Positions 24,011-36,253 are shown, counted from the stretch's first letter. The stretch: DNA of 64,000 nt from Xestospongia bergquistia (GCA_963965975.1 OZ014412.1:746501-810500); one strand, 5' to 3'. Notes: generated from the sequence alone by a model not told the origin. Program-made: numbers and translations.

Positions 24011-25711
24011 ATGGCTGCCAAACTGAGAAGAGACAGACTCATTATTTCTTTGTCTAAAGTAGGATGTACTACTAAGGAAGTACAACAGCTGCTAAAAGAC
24101 CATGTTTATGTGGAACTAAGGTTTAAATCAGTCATCATGACTTTATATATACACACATACATACATATATACATATATATGTGTGCACATATTATATATA
24201 CACACACATATATATATTAATTGAATTAAACTAATAGTTATTATACATTTATGTAGCTTAAGACAGATACAAAGAATATTAAAGCAACATGGTCTTAATA
24301 AAAAACCTCTCCAAGAAAGTCCATTGCATCAAATTGAGCTATCTATTCTAGTATGTTTGTACATGATAACAAATGCTGAGATATTTGTATATTACTAGAA
24401 TGAGTTACATGGGTCAGGTTCTTTGTTAGGATATTGAGGAATGTGGAACAGACTCAGATTTACTCACAACTTGACTGTCAAGTGGTATTATTATTTGATT
24501 ATAATTACACTAGCTAAATGCATATGTACAGAAAAACTGTAATGATTTTCTTAGCCTTGCTGGATCTTGATGGTACAACTCAAAGATAGTCAAGAAGATT
24601 AAAAAGAAGAATTTATAGAAGCAAAGTATAATTACAATAATCATTAAAAATGTATGTATAATTTCTTTGATCTATTTTTACAGGGACCAAATTTTGTGTG
24701 ACATTGTGATGGGTACAACAAATTAAAACCATATGGCTTACCCATTCATGGGTGCATTGATGGGTGAGTATAATTTCTTATTATCATTTATAACACTTGA
24801 TTACACTTCCAGTTATTCTCGAAAAATTCTATGGCTTGATGTTGCTGATTCTAATAATGACCCTAGGTTTATAGCATACTATTTTCTCAGGTGTGTTCAA
24901 AAGTTAGGAGGTGAATTGTGTAATTATGTTTAGATGACCATTAAAATTCATTTTAACTTTAGGGTGTCCTCGAGTTCTGAGAACAGATTTAGGGACTGAG
25001 AACCGTAATATTGCTTTCTTGCAATCTATCTTGCGCCATCACCACAATGATAGTTTAATAGCAATAGTCATCGGTATGGAAAATCATCATCAAATCAAGT
25101 ATCCATTAAATGTTAGACTATGCTTGATTTAGTGTTGTTTGTAGAGAATTGAAGCATTTTGGTCTCAATGATGACATCATATGGAATGGTGGATCAATTT
25201 TTTCAAGGTATAAAACCTGACCCTATAAATCTAAGTTCATCTCTGTGTAGGATATGATGATTGAAGGGCATTTTAATCCTGCTATACCATTTCATGTGTA
25301 AGCATAATACTAATATAATTTATATTTTTAAATTCTTATGCAGAGATACTGTTAGATATACATTTGGATATTTAATTCAGAAAGAGCTAAATGACTTTGT
25401 GAGGGAGTGGAATAACCATAGAATAAGGAAGTCAAATATTGCAGACATGCCTCCGGGTGTACCTAATGTACTATTCGAATTCCCAGGTCTGCAAGGTTAG
25501 TAGCTATTTTCCTTGATTGAATCATAGTAATCATTAATATTATGGCCATCATCTTTAGGAAATAACAACTACATATGTTCAGTTGATGACCAAAGCATTG
25601 CCATGCTTCAGCAATTTTGTGAACATACCACAACCGTGTCCAATTCATACCAGAATCTTGCTGATGCACTTGCATTGCAATACAATCTACCAACACCTTC
25701 CAATTTTCCGG
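24011..25711 (+). pseudogene. Decayed intron-bearing integrase-like (rve/DDE) gene
   Basis: Exon-like pieces in order: 24011-24119 (MAAKLRRDRLIISLSK, helical N-terminus), about 24256-24350, 24400-24480, 24555-24630, 24684-24761, 24812-24930, 24962-25076, 25079-25107, 25144-25208, 25250-25298, 25345-25496 and 25560-25711. Catalytic-core landmarks are HCDGYNKLKPYG (first Asp), RTDLGTEN (second Asp) and RIEAFWS (Glu), followed by EWWINFF and WNNHRIRKS. Spacing fits the retroviral-type integrase fold found in a multi-exon animal gene family. It is broken by in-frame stops at 24435, 24587, 24699 (where Trp is expected before HCDGY) and 25169-25174, and by a frame change before YGKSSSNQ near 25079. 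The catalytic triad itself survives. It is probably a dead copy of a domesticated or transposable integrase gene. Confidence 0.75.
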
Positions 25712-25749
25712 TTAAGTTATACTTTTGTCTTGTTTATTTGATAGACCAA

Positions 25750-26080
25750 TACATGTAATTCTGTATATTGAGAATAACAATATGAACTGAAAAAATAGTT
25801 AACTGATAGTATTTTAAATATTATATATATGAAATAGGGACTAAAAATAGCAAAATAGTGTACATACTTTTCAAAAACCCAACTCAATTATGCATGTTGA
25901 AGAGATGTTCTTGACAAACTACTATTCATCACAACATCTGGTTATCCTTATGTGAAAGATCTGGTCTTATTAATTCTGGGAATAAGTCATAATTCATAAA
26001 ATCTCCATATCCACTAGGGTCACACATGGGACAACTTATCGGAGTGGATTCGTTCAGGTGCATGGTGAAAATCAAAAAAA
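25750..26080. other. Spacer between integrase-like pseudogene and retroelement fragment
   Basis: AT-rich sequence without an open frame or recognisable repeat. Confidence 0.4.
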
Positions 26081-26084
26081 CATC

Positions 26085-26690
26085 TCATTGGTCAACATGT
26101 TTGCAACAGTGGTTGCATGCTTCCATATTTCGTATTGGGTATGCTTCACCCCATTTTGTCAAGTAATCCATTGCAACTAATAGATACATATTGCCAGTGT
26201 GACTTTGTGGAAAAGGCCCAAACAAATCAACTCCTACCATTTGCATGGGACTACCGACTGTAATGTTCTGTAGTGGGCTTCTGGTCTGTGGTGCTGGTGT
26301 TTTACAAGTAGCATAGATAGGACATGTATTACAGTGATTTTGAATATCCTGATAATGACCTGGCCGATAGTACCATGATTTCAGTTTACCTAAGATTTTA
26401 GCCTTACCCAAGTGTCCACTGACGACTCCTGAATGTAACTGGTGTAAAATTTCTGCTTGAAGGCACTTAGGAACAATTAGTTGCTGATATGACTGGTGTG
26501 TATCAGTATTAGAAATAGTCGTAGTAAAATACCATTATCCACAAATAACTGGTCCCACAGCTGAAAAAGTTTTCCTTGTTTTAAAGGTGTATTTGCTGAG
26601 AGTGTCATTGATTGGTCTTCATTCGGTTTCTTTAGCAGTGAGTACTGGGCTTATTATTTTGTCTTCAAGCTGAAGAGTTCTAATTTCAGA
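26085..26690 (-). mobile_element. Ty3-type retrotransposon integrase fragment
   Basis: The minus-strand frame 26411-26085 and its upstream extension to about 26690 encode part of a pol polyprotein. Visible are LIVPKCLQAEILHQLH, the zinc-binding H-H-C-C segment (HLHSGVVSGH ... HCNTCPIYATC), and the start of the integrase core VGVDLFGPFP with its first catalytic Asp, then LVAMDYLTKWGEAYP. The upstream part (about 26690-26540) resembles the end of RNase H/linker (LQLWDQLF-like). Reverse transcriptase, gag and LTRs are not visible, so it is a truncated, immobile piece. Confidence 0.75.
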
Positions 26691-27379
26691 AGTCTAATAC
26701 AACGTATAATATGATAACAATATTTAATATTTAATATTTAATAATAATATTTAATATTATAATAATAATAATATAATATATAATATAATGTCTATATAAT
26801 ATTGATAATAGTTGTGTCTATCTATTGTGGAGTCGACATAGAGCTACTCAATAATAATGCTCATTTACTTACTACATACTGCTGGAGGCTTTTGAAAGGA
26901 CCAAGAAGAGGACATCAGAGGTATAACATTGAGAGTGAGAGACGTGGCATTGGTTAAACAACAAAAAGAGAATAAAAAAGCAGGCAACCCAATATTCTCC
27001 CCATTTGTAATTGTTAATATTAGTCCACAACTACACTTGGCAAAACTTTGCAATTAAAACATTCTTAATTGCCAACAAATAATGACCTGTTATACTGTGT
27101 GGACTTACCAGCGGATCTAGTGTAGAAATAGGGGTTGCACAGACCGCGCGGCTAAATTTTTAAAGCCCTGCATAAATCATAGCACACCCTTTTAATAGCA
27201 AGGTGTGGTTGCAAGAATTTGTTATGAATATACTTAAACTAATAAAACTAATAATTATATACCACAGGATGTGACTTAATGATTGACTATGAATGTTATT
27301 ATAGAATAAAAAGGAGGTAGATCGGCCAGTGGTGTGGACATACATATTAGTATTAAAAATATTGCAGTTAATTATATTA
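26691..27379. other. Downstream flank of gene 6 with AT-rich repeat
   Basis: 26700-26800 is a low-complexity TAATATTTAATA tract. 27125-27165 has a short GC-richer piece (GACCGCGCGGC). I see no exon. The last ~150 bases are presumably the 3' untranslated region of gene 6. Confidence 0.4.
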
Positions 27380-28133
27380 TTAGTTTGATGCTTCAAAGGA
27401 AATGAAGTCATTATCTTCTAGTACAGCTGAAAGTTCTTTATGATAATCACCAGTCTCACTGTTTGTACGAAAGAAACTTGGTTGATGATGATGGCGAGAG
27501 AAGTTTGGTAATGAATTTGACTGATGACAAGTAAATAATAATAATGATAATAAATATATATCTTTAATTACTAACTGTTTGTATGTTAGTAGCCTGTAAT
27601 GGTTCAGGATATGAAAACACTTCATCAGATTCATCATTATCTTCATCATTACTAATATCTGGTTGACTTTCTAATCTCCTTTCATTAGTTGTAGGTAACA
27701 CATCTGATAAAGGACACAGTGATGGAGGTTCCTATACAATGCATGGAAAATGTCTTCCAAATTTATATTTAGACAATAATTTACCAGAATTTTAGGTATG
27801 CCAAGATCACCATCTTCAACAAATGTATTCTGCAATAAATTGACATTGTTATAAATTGAATGAAAGAGTTTCTTACCATTTGGTTCAACGAATGTGTATT
27901 ATTATCTTGATTATCACTATAAATTAATAATACATTTAATTATCAATTATAATTATCATTATGTCATACTTAAAAGAAGTCTCCATTTCATCAACAGTAG
28001 AAAGTTTTCGTTGTTGAAGATTGGAGTCCCTTTCTTCTAATGGAATTATGTCTGAACTGTGAGATGATCTGTAGTGGTAGATTAATATAATTAATATATA
28101 GTTAGTTACACTATAATAATAATAATAATAATG

Positions 28134-28173
<40 letters not shown>

Positions 28174-30293
28174 CCTATCAGTAGTATTAACAAGAGGCCT
28201 TGTTTCACTTTGATCAGAAGATAGATTAAGACTTGAAGGTCCAGCATTGTCATGTGGTTCACTATAATAATTTCCAGTTATAACAATACTTAAGCTTGTA
28301 AAATTCACTGTTTACTTTGATGTTCCACCATATCTATAAGAAGCTATAGTTGGTGCATTAAGTAGTGAAGTGGTTGGTTTATTGACTATTTCATCCACAC
28401 CCTCCTGATTACCTCCAGGAGCTATAACAGTAATATAAATACAGTTATTAATAATAATAATAACATACCTTGTTCTGCTGATGCTGGTGAAAATGTCTTT
28501 CTATTTGATACACATCTTTTAATGGCAATCATGGCTACTATTATTATCAGTGTTGCTATCACTAGTAGTGATACAGAACTTCCAATGATGATAGGTAGCA
28601 AATTATCTATAGTTAATAATTACTTATATTATATAAATATGAACTATCTTACCATCAGTGCTGTCTGCTTGAGTTTCTTTGATAAAAACACAATAAGACA
28701 TTTAACATTATTGTGACAAATGTTACCTGAATTAGTTCCATTGATATAAACTGAGTATTGTGACACTTCACAATCCTCAGAGAAAAACAGAGAAGCATAG
28801 CAGATGTCATAATAACCTGACAAAAACCATGGAAAACAGTCAAACACAGATGATGATCCATTTCCTCTGTATAACAGAGTATAGTTCCTCTCTGTTGTAT
28901 TGATGTTTAGGAAACTGACATTACAACCAATTGCATGACTGTTATTAATTAATACATCATTCTCAAAGACACATTGGAAGCATGGCCCAGTTGTAATGTT
29001 TCCTTCAATATAATGTGCATCTTGAATGTCATTAGTATCTATAAAAGAGCACTATACTAGAATTGAGACTATGAAGTCATAGGACATACATAATCATGTG
29101 ATTGAACTGTGAACTCATGTAATAACAATTTCATATAGGATGATGCAATGACTAGCTGTTGATAAACATATGAATTTACTTACTAAACTTTAGTGATGGT
29201 TGCTTGGTCTGACCACCTTTATTTTTTAGCCATATATCTACAATGATATCTTCATTCCCAATAAATGTTTGTTGATGATCAGCATTGGATTTAATAATAC
29301 CAATACATTCTTCAATTGTTACTGGTATATCAATATATGATACACTAAGGTGATGCGTGTAATGAGCTATAACAATTGAATGAGTGCTCTGTCTACCAGG
29401 ACAGTCACATTGCTCCTACATCAGTAGATTATAATAGATAATCAACATATGTATTGTAACTAATATACCTTATATTCCATTATAAATGATGTATTACCAT
29501 TTGAATGTTTGTTCAGGATAATAGTAAAATTTGATATTGGTGGCTCTACAATGATAGTAATATATTAGAGGATATGTGATATATTGATACACTTACGATG
29601 AAGGAAAGTAATATTTGGTAAATCATTACTTGATACTAAAGTATCAGCTATTGCAATGATTGATAGGTTTCCCAAAGTACAAGGGTTTAGATATGATGAA
29701 TCTATTGTCCAAGAGTTAGTAGTAATATTAGTGATATTGAAGATGGGAGCAGAGTTTCCGTTGATAGAAAACAAAAATAGATTAAAATAACCTCTATACC
29801 ATCAAGTATTGATGGCTTATTCCAGCTAAAAGTGATATGAGTTTGGTTTATTTGTTTGGAGACAATAGTCACTGGATCAAGATGATCTAATAATTACATA
29901 ATATACAATTCAATTATATTAATCAATAATAATTTACCTTGTACTAAAATCTCAGCTTTAACTGATGTATTCTCCTTGTAGGTGGTCCCATATATAGCTT
30001 TACACCAGATAATAACATCTTCTATTAATGTAAGATTACAGTATCTTTTCAAATAGTTAGATCCAAAACAATCCATATCTGATGGTTCATGCCCTGGGTA
30101 TTGCCTCAGTACATCCAACGAGACACAATCTCTTCCTTCCATTTCACATACAACTTGTAATCTCCATTTGTAAGTAACGTTGACAGAGATTGGGTAGTTA
30201 GTAATATCTACAGTAATATTATCATAGCAATAATAATCTGCACATCATCCTCACCACATTTATCAGAAAGGCCAGCAATAGCACAACAGCATA
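27380..30293 (-). CDS. Receptor gene 6: Ig/FN3 membrane protein with long acidic tail; one-base frame break; 5' end uncertain
   Basis: Exons: 30293-30255 (leader part, LVVCCCAIAG; no in-frame ATG, so a further upstream exon is likely), 30207-29938 (Ig, WCKAIYG), 29886-29597 (FN3), 29545-29469, 29415-29184, 29038-28727 (membrane-proximal, CFQCVF ... LSGYYDICY), 28676-28653, 28606-28469 (transmembrane, IIIGSSVSLLVIATLIIIVA), then tail exons 28421-28316, 28261-28175, 28068-27970, 27916-27877, 27829-27785, 27731-27576, 27520-27380. All junction phases agree except within the FN3 exon. That exon is 290 nt instead of the expected 291, and the frame changes at the T5 run at 29773-29777. The ~220-residue tail is acidic (DEDNDESDE) with few tyrosines (FSYPEP, GDYHKEL). 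The break is either a real one-base deletion (pseudogene) or a homopolymer sequence error. The ordered 15-exon structure favours a recently live gene. Confidence 0.7.
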
Positions 30294-30569
30294 CTACAAG
30301 AAATGTACTTGTTAATTAAACATCGGCCATTAGTCATCTGTAGCCACGCCTTATGCAGAAGTTGATTGTACACGAGTGGGCGTCTAGGCACGAGACTATT
30401 ATTGCAGCTTATTAGGAGCCTAGGACTACTGTTACACTTGGCAAGAGCACTCCAAGTAAGAAGGATGAATAACAATAGAACAGGCCTATATTTACATATA
30501 GTCCAGGCCTATAGACTATAATTGTTAATACTGTCACTATGTATATATAATATAGTAGATACATAGTGA

Positions 30570-30579
30570 CATAATATAG

Positions 30580-30643
<64 letters not shown>

Positions 30644-30646
30644 TAA
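30570..30646. repeat. ATT and AT microsatellites
   Basis: An (ATT)n run followed by an (AT)n run of about 40 bases. A similar ATT/AAT run lies in an intron of gene 6 (28112-28164). Simple repeats only. Confidence 0.85.
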
Positions 30647-30647
30647 T

Positions 30648-31221
30648 GTGCTAAAATGTTATTGTTTTGAGAATACATAGTAATATTCAATTTTTCTTTA
30701 AAATCTTACAATATCATTACAATATTATATTACATTATACAGTGTTAATGTCAACAGTACTTTAATACCCAATGAGAGATTTCCAAATCACTCAAGTAAA
30801 CAACTCAACATTTCAAATCTTATTCTTATGACCACCCACTTTGAGTAGTACCAATATTATATTACATTATACATATAATATTGGAAGATATTATCATAGA
30901 GATTGTTAACATTTAATAATCGTTGTGTTAAATATAATGCTAAAAAGAAACCTCACATTTATAAGATGGGTAAATATGATAATTATTATAACAATTAATA
31001 TTCATTAATTATAGCTCATGAAGAAATAAGGAGACAAGAGATACCGACATTATTTTAAAATGTACTATCCAATATATAGTACAGTCATACAACAAGGTGC
31101 TAATAATGACATAATAGATAATAGGAATGGACTGAATATGGAACAATGTCCAGCTTATGAGACTACTAAAGTTACACACACACAACCATCAAGGACTCAT
31201 ACATATCCATCATCTCTGTGA
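30648..31221 (+). pseudogene. Internally deleted remnant of a gene-1-type receptor
   Basis: 30648-30940 matches intron 2 and the first part of exon 3 of gene 1 (frame broken by a stop near the start and small deletions). At about 30941 it jumps to the end of the transmembrane exon (GCTAAAAAGAAACCTCAC). Intron 7 and the tail exon follow, ending at a stop near 31221 (NPIYSTV lost to a deletion, QCPAYETTKV kept). Exons for the second FN3 unit, the membrane-proximal domain and most of the transmembrane segment are gone. A second copy with the same junction is at 49455-49995. Confidence 0.75.
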
Positions 31222-31298
31222 TTGACTTTTATATTTTAAAATATATTAGTGAATAGAATATGTTAATTTAATTTAGTGATCAGTTGAAGAATTTTCAA

Positions 31299-31721
31299 CT
31301 ATTTATTTTTGTCCAGCAAAGGTTTGTCGGAGGGCATTGAGTCATCAATATTGGAAGAGACATCACCTATTCTAGGTAACTCTTCTCTAGTAAATTTAAA
31401 TTCAGTGGTAAATTAGGTCCAGCGAATTCTCCATCATCATTCTTGTTTTGATCAGGAGGAACAGCTTCATAACCTTGAATTTCCTAATGCGTTATAGCAC
31501 TGATAAATTATTGTTCTTCATTTAGTTCATACCTGTAGTATCTCACTGGAACTTTCTTCCAATAGATTTTTCTTTTCTTGAGCTTTTATAGGATTTTGAT
31601 ATGAAGGCTGCCCTAGTGGAATCTTCTGTAAACTATAAATAAACATCACATCATTCCTGTTGTTTCTCATAATTATTAGTATTACATACAGGTGAGATAA
31701 TCCAAATACTCGGGTGGATTT

Positions 31722-31753
<32 letters not shown>

Positions 31754-34604
31754 GATGTTTTCTAAGTAACAGTTGTATATAGTATATAAAACATTAAATT
31801 GACTGACTTACATGTGCTGGATTCCTTGTGGTGTAACAAAACGTACCTAAACAAAAAATCCAAATGAAAATGAAATTTGAACTTACAATACATTTTAAGT
31901 ATTTAAGCTTACAGTGTCAGGCATCTTGCCTATGTCATTAAGGTGGTCACTGAAAGTTGATTCAATAGTAGTTGTTCCATTATTAATACTGGAAGTTGGC
32001 TCAGTTCCATTGTTAACACTGGGACCTGACTTAATAGTAGTTGTTCCATTGTTAATACTGGAAGTTAGCTCTATAGTAGCTGCTCCATTATTAATATTAG
32101 GAGTAGTAGACTCAACAGTAGTTGTTCCATTATTAATATTAGGAGTAAATTCAACAGTAGTTGTTCCATTATTAACATTAGGAGTAGTAGACTCAACAGT
32201 AGTTGTTCCATTATTAATATTAGGAGTAAATTCAACAGTAGTTGTTCCATTATTAACATTAGGAGTAGTAGACTCAACAGTAGTTGTTCCATTATTAATA
32301 TTAGGAGTAAATTTAACAGTAGTTGTTCCATTATTAATATTAGGAGTAAATACAACAGCAGTTGTTCCATTATTAATACTAGAAGTAGTAGACTCAACAG
32401 CATTATTAATACTAGAAGTAGTAGACTCAACAGTAGTTGTTCCATTACTAATATTAGGAGTAAATTCAACAGTAGTAGTTCCATTATTAATACAAGTAGT
32501 TGACTCAATAGTAGTTGTTCCATTATTAATATCTGATTCAACTATTGATTGATCTGCTGGTTGTGTTGACTGTCCATTCATTGGTTGTAATTCATGATCA
32601 CCTTCTATTCCATTTCTTCTGCTAAAAAAAGAAGTGTCAATGTTATATTACATATTACATCAGAAATCCAGTAGAAATACTATACTTTAATGTAAAATTA
32701 ATACTATATTCAAAACTTTAGACCCTAACACTTTTTAAAACCCAATGTACAATTATAATATAGGGTTAGTGTTGATCAAGTGGTCTAAGGCTACATAGTT
32801 GAACTGAAGTTAAACAGCACTGAGTAGGAACATTTATATAATGGGCAATGCTCAGTGTTGTAAGACTATGGTGTGGGCCTAGCTCTATCTTCATAACTTG
32901 GCACATCCTCTCTAAATATTAGACCAAAAAGTATTATAACTGACTTCTTGAAATGTTTCTGCAATATCCATACCAAGATCACTATAACAATGACAAAAAT
33001 GACTAGGATTATGCCAATTCCACCAACTATACCACCTATAATGGCACCAATATTGTGGCTATGGGACTGTTCTACTCCACCTAGAAAAAACAGAATGGCT
33101 TCATACTATTTACAAATGTCTTTTTTACCTGGTGTATAGGTGTAACAGTGGTACTTGTCTTTGTAGCTGGTGTAGGTTCACAAGTAATAACATTGACACT
33201 TCTTCTAACTGGTGGACATTTAGGTAATATTATAGTAGAATCATTCCAGTTATATCCATGTATTTTATATCTCCCAGAATCTAAATATAACACTGTAGAA
33301 ATAGTACTTGTGTTGCTGCTATTTTGTGTGATAATATGAGAACTATTGAAGTTATTAGTTAATGATTTAATGATGACTTTACAATCTCCATAATATCCAG
33401 TGTTAAAAATACATTCAAGTGTCACCTCACACAGTCTAACTGATACATTGACATTAACAAGTCCTCTAGTATCTGAAAGATTTAAAGATTGAAACATAAT
33501 AAATTATTATAGATACTTACCAAGTGATTTACTGACTGAATTATTGTAATTAGAGAATTTAATTGTTGTGATGTCACAGCCACAGATCTTTGGTACTATC
33601 AATGGTTTAGTATTCTTGATATTCCATTTAATAATTTTAGGTCTCAAAACATCTCCAGTATGATGTGGACAGTGTGTATTAGCTGTTACAGTTATTGGGT
33701 AAGAAGAGATACATTTGAACTAATGAAGAAACATATAATATCTTCTTTTTAATAACAATACTTACCAGTAATTTGTATTGTATAGAAATATAAAAAGTAT
33801 TGATGAATTGAAAAGTGATGCTATCTCTTTTAATCTCTCCATGAGGATCTAAAATGATTAAGGTATTATTGTAATACCATATTTAAAATTTAATAATATA
33901 ATTATTACCAGTTACTGTGGACACTTGTTTTGTTGATGCCATTCTCCAACCAGCAGGATTATGTGGCCAAACAGATACATTATATAATCTACAGTCTTCA
34001 TTCTCATTGATCACATTAACCAATAATAATGAAATATTAGTAGTAACATTTGAGTAGCTCATAGATTGGCTTTGAGGACAAGATATATTAACTTGTACAT
34101 AATCAGTATCATATACAATCCAGTCTATTGTGAGATGTGTACAATTAACATATACTGTCACTTGAGGAGAATGTGGAGGTCCTATATAATATCAATATAA
34201 TGGATAGTTATGATATAAACTTGTTACCTTTAACATTAATTATTGTAGTATTAGAGGATACAGAGGAAACAAAGTTTGAATTATTTCTATAAAAAAACTC
34301 AATCCTCACAGTTTTATTATAGTCTACATTATCAAATTCATATTAGGTTAATACATCCAGAAGTTGCTAAAGCACATACTACAATAGACTGTCCTCTGTA
34401 GACATTAGTAACTGGTGGAAGATCTTTAACAATATCTAATAAAAGAAATAATAGGTCCATAATATAAGAGAACTCACAACACGTTTCAGAGGAGCAGATG
34501 TCACTTGACAAACTATCTATAGAACAGCCACCTTTGACAGCCTGTTCATCAAGGAAGAGGGCAGAGACCAAAAGGAGGGCCACAAAAGTAGGTGGAATCC
34601 ACAT
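31299..34604 (-). pseudogene. Receptor D: broken copy of gene E
   Basis: The exon order is that of gene E: leader from 34604, Ig-like exon about 34437-34231, FN3 34189-33910, short and partner exons, membrane-proximal exon (to about 33130), transmembrane exon, NGT-repeat exon (about 32622-31913), and small tail exons to the stop at 31299. Compared with E, a 74-base deletion in the Ig exon near 34340-34350 removes about 25 residues and shifts the frame to a stop. Two extra bases at the end of the membrane-proximal exon (near 33130) and two more at the end of the transmembrane exon (near 32935) also disturb the frame. The repeat exon remains open and has about 15 units against 21 in E. I consider it a pseudogene that decayed after block duplication; a truncated secreted product is conceivable. 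Confidence 0.75.
31950..32560 (-). repeat. 39-42-bp coding repeat (NxNNGTTTVExTxP), about 15 units
   Basis: Tandem 33- to 42-bp units encode variants of NINNGTTTVEFTP and NINNGTTTVESTTP on the minus strand. Every unit length is a multiple of three, so frames on both strands stay open. The plus-strand frames (VVVPLLILGVNST) are shadows. Confidence 0.85.
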
Positions 34605-34619
34605 ATCAATATAGTCAAA

Positions 34620-34984
34620 CAATAGATTGTATGTTATATAACAACTCACATGATCACAACTTTATTCATAATGTTGTTTGTCAATTGTCATACCACAAAT
34701 GGTTTGAACTATATTTAGAAAATTTATTTTTAGCTTTGCAAGAATTGATACATGTAATCACGCAATACAATATATATATACTGGTACGTTAATAAAATAA
34801 ATGAACACATTATTAACAAAACTAATATATATATATATAACTTATATTCATTATTATAATGATAGCAATGAAATAAAAAGACAACTCAATATCTCAATAT
34901 ATAAACAATAAATGACTCGATATAGAACAGATTAACAGATTATAAATTACACACATGTCAACAACTAACTTTATCTAGTAATAT
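34620..34984. other. 5' flank of receptor D
   Basis: No gene. The part 34670-34790 (AAATGGTTTGAACTATATTTAG and onward) is also found upstream of gene E (53820-53950) and, more diverged, just 3' of gene G (38095-38230). It therefore marks a shared upstream region and a rearrangement breakpoint. Confidence 0.55.
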
Positions 34985-35170
34985 ATGTTATCATCTTGAG
35001 TGTGGGTGTATCTTCGTATATTCTATAATAATTATATAATATAAGAATTATTTTTACCCAAAGAAATCAACCATTTTACCTTTCCTTAACATATGATATA
35101 ATATAATCAAGTACAATATCATTATTGTCAATTGATATGAGTTGTATAACATAGGTCTTCAAAATAAGAG
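34985..35170 (-). pseudogene. Relict last exons of a long-tailed receptor (gene I exons 21-22)
   Basis: This stretch matches 54279-54480, the final two exons of gene I (residues around QLISNNDNDV and the last exon with THTLK), with small changes. The match stops at about 35170. The remaining exons of the receptor resume only at gene G (38232 onward). The pieces between belong to a SWIM-type element and unrelated sequence. These exons are therefore cut off from gene G. Confidence 0.6.
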
Positions 35171-35175
35171 CATTG

Positions 35176-36253
35176 TTATTGAGCATTTTTAGCAAAAGAT
35201 ACAGATTTGTGTTTATCAGCTTCCTTTTGTTTCTTTTTAGGCAAATCTATAACAGTTAATTCTGCTCCCTTAGGTCTACCACATTTTTAAATCTTTGGAG
35301 GAAGTTTGATCTCAGACACATGCAGTGATAACCACATTCAGTAAAAAAAAGTAAAATATAAACATTTGTCTCACTAGCTCTGGTTGGATTTATGTCTTCA
35401 ACAACACATTCTTCTGAGAGCACCATCTGCTTGTTGATATCCAGAGTTTGTCCATTCTCAAGCTAATCATGACACCCACCTAATATTATGTATCAATTTA
35501 CCTGTAATTTTGAAAGTAATGTTACCATTTATAGAGTCACTACTTCACTGTTGTGCTCATTAGTGAAAGGTAATACTGTGTTGCCTATACCAATAACACA
35601 TGAATATAATTTAAAACATTCACATACCTGTGATTTCACCAGTTTCTCCTGCTCTCCAGCTGTCACAAATCCTTTCCAAAAGTAAAAAATCCCTTCATAT
35701 TCTCTCATACCAACCTCTGATCCAAAAGAGCAAATTTGATGACACACTGGCATCATTTTGTTGAACTTTTAATGCTGAGACAAATTATATTAACATGCAT
35801 GATTGAAATATCACTAATCTAGAGGGTGGAATTAATCATTGAGATAATTATAATTATCTACATGTACCTGAAAAGAATTTAAGTCATCTGGAGGTGTACT
35901 CTTTTTTTGTTGTAATGTATTTCTGAGGTAAGACATCATCCAACATTTGTCAACACCTTTGACAAAAAGTGGCAAATCTCTTAAGTCTCAATGTGTCGAC
36001 ATGGAAGCTTCATGCTTTTCCAATTTTTCAAATTGTACTTCTTACTTTGAACAAGCAATCTTTTGAAGCAATTCAAGGACATATTTGAGTTCACAAAGAC
36101 TGGAAAATCATTTTTTGACAAGTGATTTTTCTTTGAAAAGTTCATAACGTGTGAAAGAGGTAAATAATTTTTAGCTTTGTACACTTTTATTTTAGCATGA
36201 AGATCAGTATAGGAAAAGAAAGTCTCCCCAACAACAATTGTACAAGCTGCCAT
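35176..36253 (-). pseudogene. Internally deleted SWIM/MULE-type element gene
   Basis: The minus-strand N-terminal frame (36253-35981) begins MAACTIVVGETFFSYTDLHA, like the N-terminal region of FAR1/ZSWIM-type proteins. It jumps directly to a SWIM-finger end (MKLPCRHIET). After a one-base frame change near 35985 it continues RDLPLFVKGVDKCW as in ZSWIM proteins. Further exon-like frames follow: 35756-35630 (FGSEVGMREYEGIFYFWKGF) and about 35310-35176 (RPKGAELTVIDLPKKKQ). The whole DDE transposase domain is missing between the first two parts. It looks like a deleted copy of a MULE-like gene inserted between the displaced exons of a long-tailed receptor. Confidence 0.5.

Noticed and set aside
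26085-26690. Possible endogenous retrovirus
   Set aside because: Only integrase/linker sequence of Ty3 type is present; no LTR, gag or envelope is visible.
31914-32552. Long plus-strand frame (VVVPLLILGVNST-type) opposite the D repeat exon
   Set aside because: The repeat period is a multiple of three, so all frames stay open. Only the minus-strand frame continues into spliced exons with a conserved plan.
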